This document shows positions 62,476 through 64,000 of a DNA stretch of 64,000 bases, in pieces. The DNA lies in contig CAMCBW010000012.1 of NCBI GenBank assembly GCA_945873105.1, positions 1 through 64,000 of the forward strand, given 5' to 3'. The notes under the pieces are model-generated. The model was not told where the DNA came from, searched no databases, and saw only the letters and a list, made by a program, of their open reading frames with translations. This stretch comes from Tangfeifania diversioriginum. GTDB lineage: Bacteria; Bacteroidota; Bacteroidia; Bacteroidales; Prolixibacteraceae. Every line of letters starts with the position of its first letter. Position 1 is the first letter of the stretch. A program made the translations under genes and the position numbers.

Positions 62476-62940
62476 ATGACCATCGAAGAGGAGCTCAAGG
62501 GCCGTTTTAGAAACGATTACCACAAGGGATTGATCAATCTTAACTATACCGCCAAGCAGTTGAGTTATGAATTCTTTCAGACCCTTAAAAAACATGGGAT
62601 TGCAGAACAACAGTACAATGTTTTGAGAATCCTCAGGGGTTTCAGGAGTGAGGCCCCGCTCACCATTGGCTTTATCAAGGATCGGATGCTGGACAAGGAT
62701 TCGGATGTTAGCCGAATAGTGGACAGGCTCTTTGAAAAGGGGTTGTTGAACAGGACTGAAAATCCGAGTGACCGGCGTCAAAAATCGGTGGAAATTACAG
62801 AAAAAGGGTTGTCATTGCTTGACAGTATGTTCGAATGTGAGAAAACGGCAGATACCATGCTTGACAATCTTACCACCACCGAAATCCGGGAGCTGAACAG
62901 GTTGTTGGATAAAATAAGGGAAAAGGAACTCAATAAATAG
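62476..62940 (+). CDS. MarR-family transcriptional regulator
   Basis: 154 residues. Winged helix with QQYNVLRILRGF, TIGFIKDRMLDKDSDVSRIVDRLFEKGLLNR and the wing NPSDRRQKSVEITEKG, between two dimerisation helices. The Cys at residue 119 (MFECEKT) is the only one; a redox switch like OhrR would need more evidence. It probably controls the pirin-DoxX-pirin genes through palindromes near 60997 and 62463. Confidence 0.92.
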   Translation: MTIEEELKGRFRNDYHKGLINLNYTAKQLSYEFFQTLKKHGIAEQQYNVLRILRGFRSEAPLTIGFIKDRMLDKDSDVSRIVDRLFEKGLLNRTENPSDRRQKSVEITEKGLSLLDSMFECEKTADTMLDNLTTTEIRELNRLLDKIREKELNK

Positions 62941-62963
62941 ACAGATTATCAGGGATATCTGTA

Positions 62964-63009
62964 AAAGGGAAGCGATCAATCCTCCGGTAGGATGAGATCG
63001 CTTCCCTTT
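62964..63009 (+). terminator. Terminator of marR
   Basis: AAAGGGAAGCGATC (62964-62977) pairs with GATCGCTTCCCTTT (62996-63009); a further inner stem ATCCT/AGGAT encloses CCGGT. Confidence 0.85.
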
Positions 63010-63108
63010 GTTATTTTCACATTATTTAGAACCTTATTAAATTCTCTATATAGTTGTATTACTGTCTGATCATTGATAAATTTACGAAAACTTTTTATCG
63101 AACATACC

Positions 63109-64000
63109 ATGAAGCTAATTGCCACTCTTCTATTGTTTTGCTCTTCCATGAGTTTTGCTGTCCATGCACAGGAAATCACCAAATGGCGCAACGAAAATGC
63201 GACCGGAAGATATTCAGCCGACAAAATGCTGTCGGTCTGGCCTGCAGATGGCCCGCAGATTTTGTGGACATTCGACCAATTGGGTAAAGGGTTCTCCTCT
63301 CCGGCCTTTGCCAATGGAAAGATTTACCTCACCGGCATGGTGGATGGCAGGGCAATCTTGTTTGTACTGGATATGAACGGCAAGGAGTTGCAAAAATTTG
63401 ATTACGGGAAAGAGTTTGATACAAGTTACCCAGGCAGTCGCTCAACCCCTACCATTGCCAGAGATCTGGCCTATATGCTCACCGGAAATGGCAGGCTGGT
63501 TTGCCTGGATTTGAAAACCGGCAAGGAGAAATGGAACAAAGATCTCTTTACCCAATTGGATGGTGCCAATATCACCTGGGGTGTTACCGAATCGTTGCTG
63601 GTGGAAGGGGAGGTATTATTCTGTACCCCTGGTGGCAAAACCAACAATGTGGTGGCGCTGAACCGCATGACAGGAGATTTGATTTGGAGTTGCGCGGGAT
63701 TGGGAGAACTTTCAGCCTATTGTACCCCCTTGCTGGTGAAGCTGCCTGCACGTCAGCTGCTCGTCACCCATACAGCCAGTCATGTATTGGGAATAGATGC
63801 ATCGAATGGCAAATTGCTCTGGAATTTTGGACATCCCAACCAATGGTCAGTCCATCCCAATACACCTATTTATGAAGACGGTAAGATTTTTGTATTCAGT
63901 GGCTATGGCCAGGGTGGTGAGATGCTGCGTTTGAGTGTAGATGGAAGTGCCGTTACCCAGGAGTGGGCTGTGAAAGGTTTTGACAGTAGGATGGGTGGTG
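63109..64000 (+). CDS. PQQ-type beta-propeller protein, 5' part
   Basis: Reading frame from ATG 63109 to the end of the window, 297 codons with no stop. Signal peptide (LIATLLLFCSSMSFAVHAQ). Then PQQ-like/BamB-like repeats: WPADGPQILWTFDQLGKGFS, SPAFANGKIYLTGMVDG, LVCLDLKTGKEKWNKDLF, GIDASNGKLLWNFG. These blade motifs bind quinones in some dehydrogenases or are structural in BamB and in Bacteroidota alcohol-dehydrogenase-like proteins. The rest of the gene is outside the window, so no further function can be given. Confidence 0.85.
   Translation, partial: MKLIATLLLFCSSMSFAVHAQEITKWRNENATGRYSADKMLSVWPADGPQILWTFDQLGKGFSSPAFANGKIYLTGMVDGRAILFVLDMNGKELQKFDYGKEFDTSYPGSRSTPTIARDLAYMLTGNGRLVCLDLKTGKEKWNKDLFTQLDGANITWGVTESLLVEGEVLFCTPGGKTNNVVALNRMTGDLIWSCAGLGELSAYCTPLLVKLPARQLLVTHTASHVLGIDASNGKLLWNFGHPNQWSVHPNTPIYEDGKIFVFSGYGQGGEMLRLSVDGSAVTQEWAVKGFDSRMGG

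Overview
The window reads as chromosomal DNA of a free-living member of the Bacteroidota, probably a Bacteroidales/Marinilabiliales-type organism. The evidence is a TonB-dependent receptor paired with a DUF4249 lipoprotein, a DUF5916 outer-membrane protein, a FISUMP lipoprotein, -7 promoter elements of the Bacteroidota form TAnnTTTG, and starts that mostly lack Shine-Dalgarno sequences. An NfnAB-type transhydrogenase suggests at least partly anaerobic metabolism. I see no phage, insertion sequence, CRISPR array or rRNA; the exact genus cannot be read from the sequence.

Layout. 1-243: end of a tRNA-Tyr, then tRNA-Gly(TCC) and tRNA-Thr(GGT). 406-1840: two tiny tandem lipoprotein-like genes and gap. 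1979-3918: AT-rich minus-strand pair, a dapB homologue and a CPA-type antiporter, followed by about 800 bases without a gene. 4723-6880: small lipoprotein, YqhA, YqaA/DedA-type membrane protein, secreted orphan. 6982-11978: minus operon nfnA - nfnB - dihydroorotate dehydrogenase-like - LysM/periplasmic-binding protein. 12315-15775: SUI1/YciH and an SNF2 helicase. 15780-16170: two copies, 199 bases apart, of a hairpin plus A/C-rich leader plus very short reading frame. 16242-24803: transglutaminase-like lipoprotein, DUF5916 protein, small orphan, M14 peptidase. 25009-28043: PAS histidine kinase convergent with a HerA-like ATPase. 28356-33559: a tight signalling operon, described below. 33649-36176: overlapping pair of a four-repeat CBM48 protein and a two-DTG aspartyl protease. 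36558-43805: GT39-type membrane glycosyltransferase, LolA-like protein, two FtsX-type permeases, a repeat-rich gap, LolD-like ATPase and a beta-barrel. 43879-48136: TonB receptor, DUF4249, FISUMP. 48473-55294: YncE/phosphoesterase fusion, APC permease, acyltransferase, esterase, small membrane protein. 55390-59615: Tat-exported oxidoreductase and GH2 hydrolase. 59745-62940: CDGSH protein, two pirins, DoxX, MarR regulator. 63109-end: start of a PQQ-type beta-propeller protein.

The most interesting unit is 28356-33559: membrane histidine kinase, stand-alone receiver, receiver-class III nucleotidyl cyclase, an HD phosphohydrolase domain fused to a YitT/DUF2179 membrane protein, and a PPK2 polyphosphate kinase, with gaps of 12, -4, 0 and 18 bases. 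The arrangement suggests that a phosphorelay sets cyclase activity, that an HD domain tethered to a transporter-like protein degrades or senses the product, and that PPK2 supplies nucleotide from polyphosphate. That reading is inference; the domains and the tight linkage are what the sequence shows. Second in interest are the duplicated leader at 15821/16020 and the four-fold glycogen-binding-like protein at 33649.
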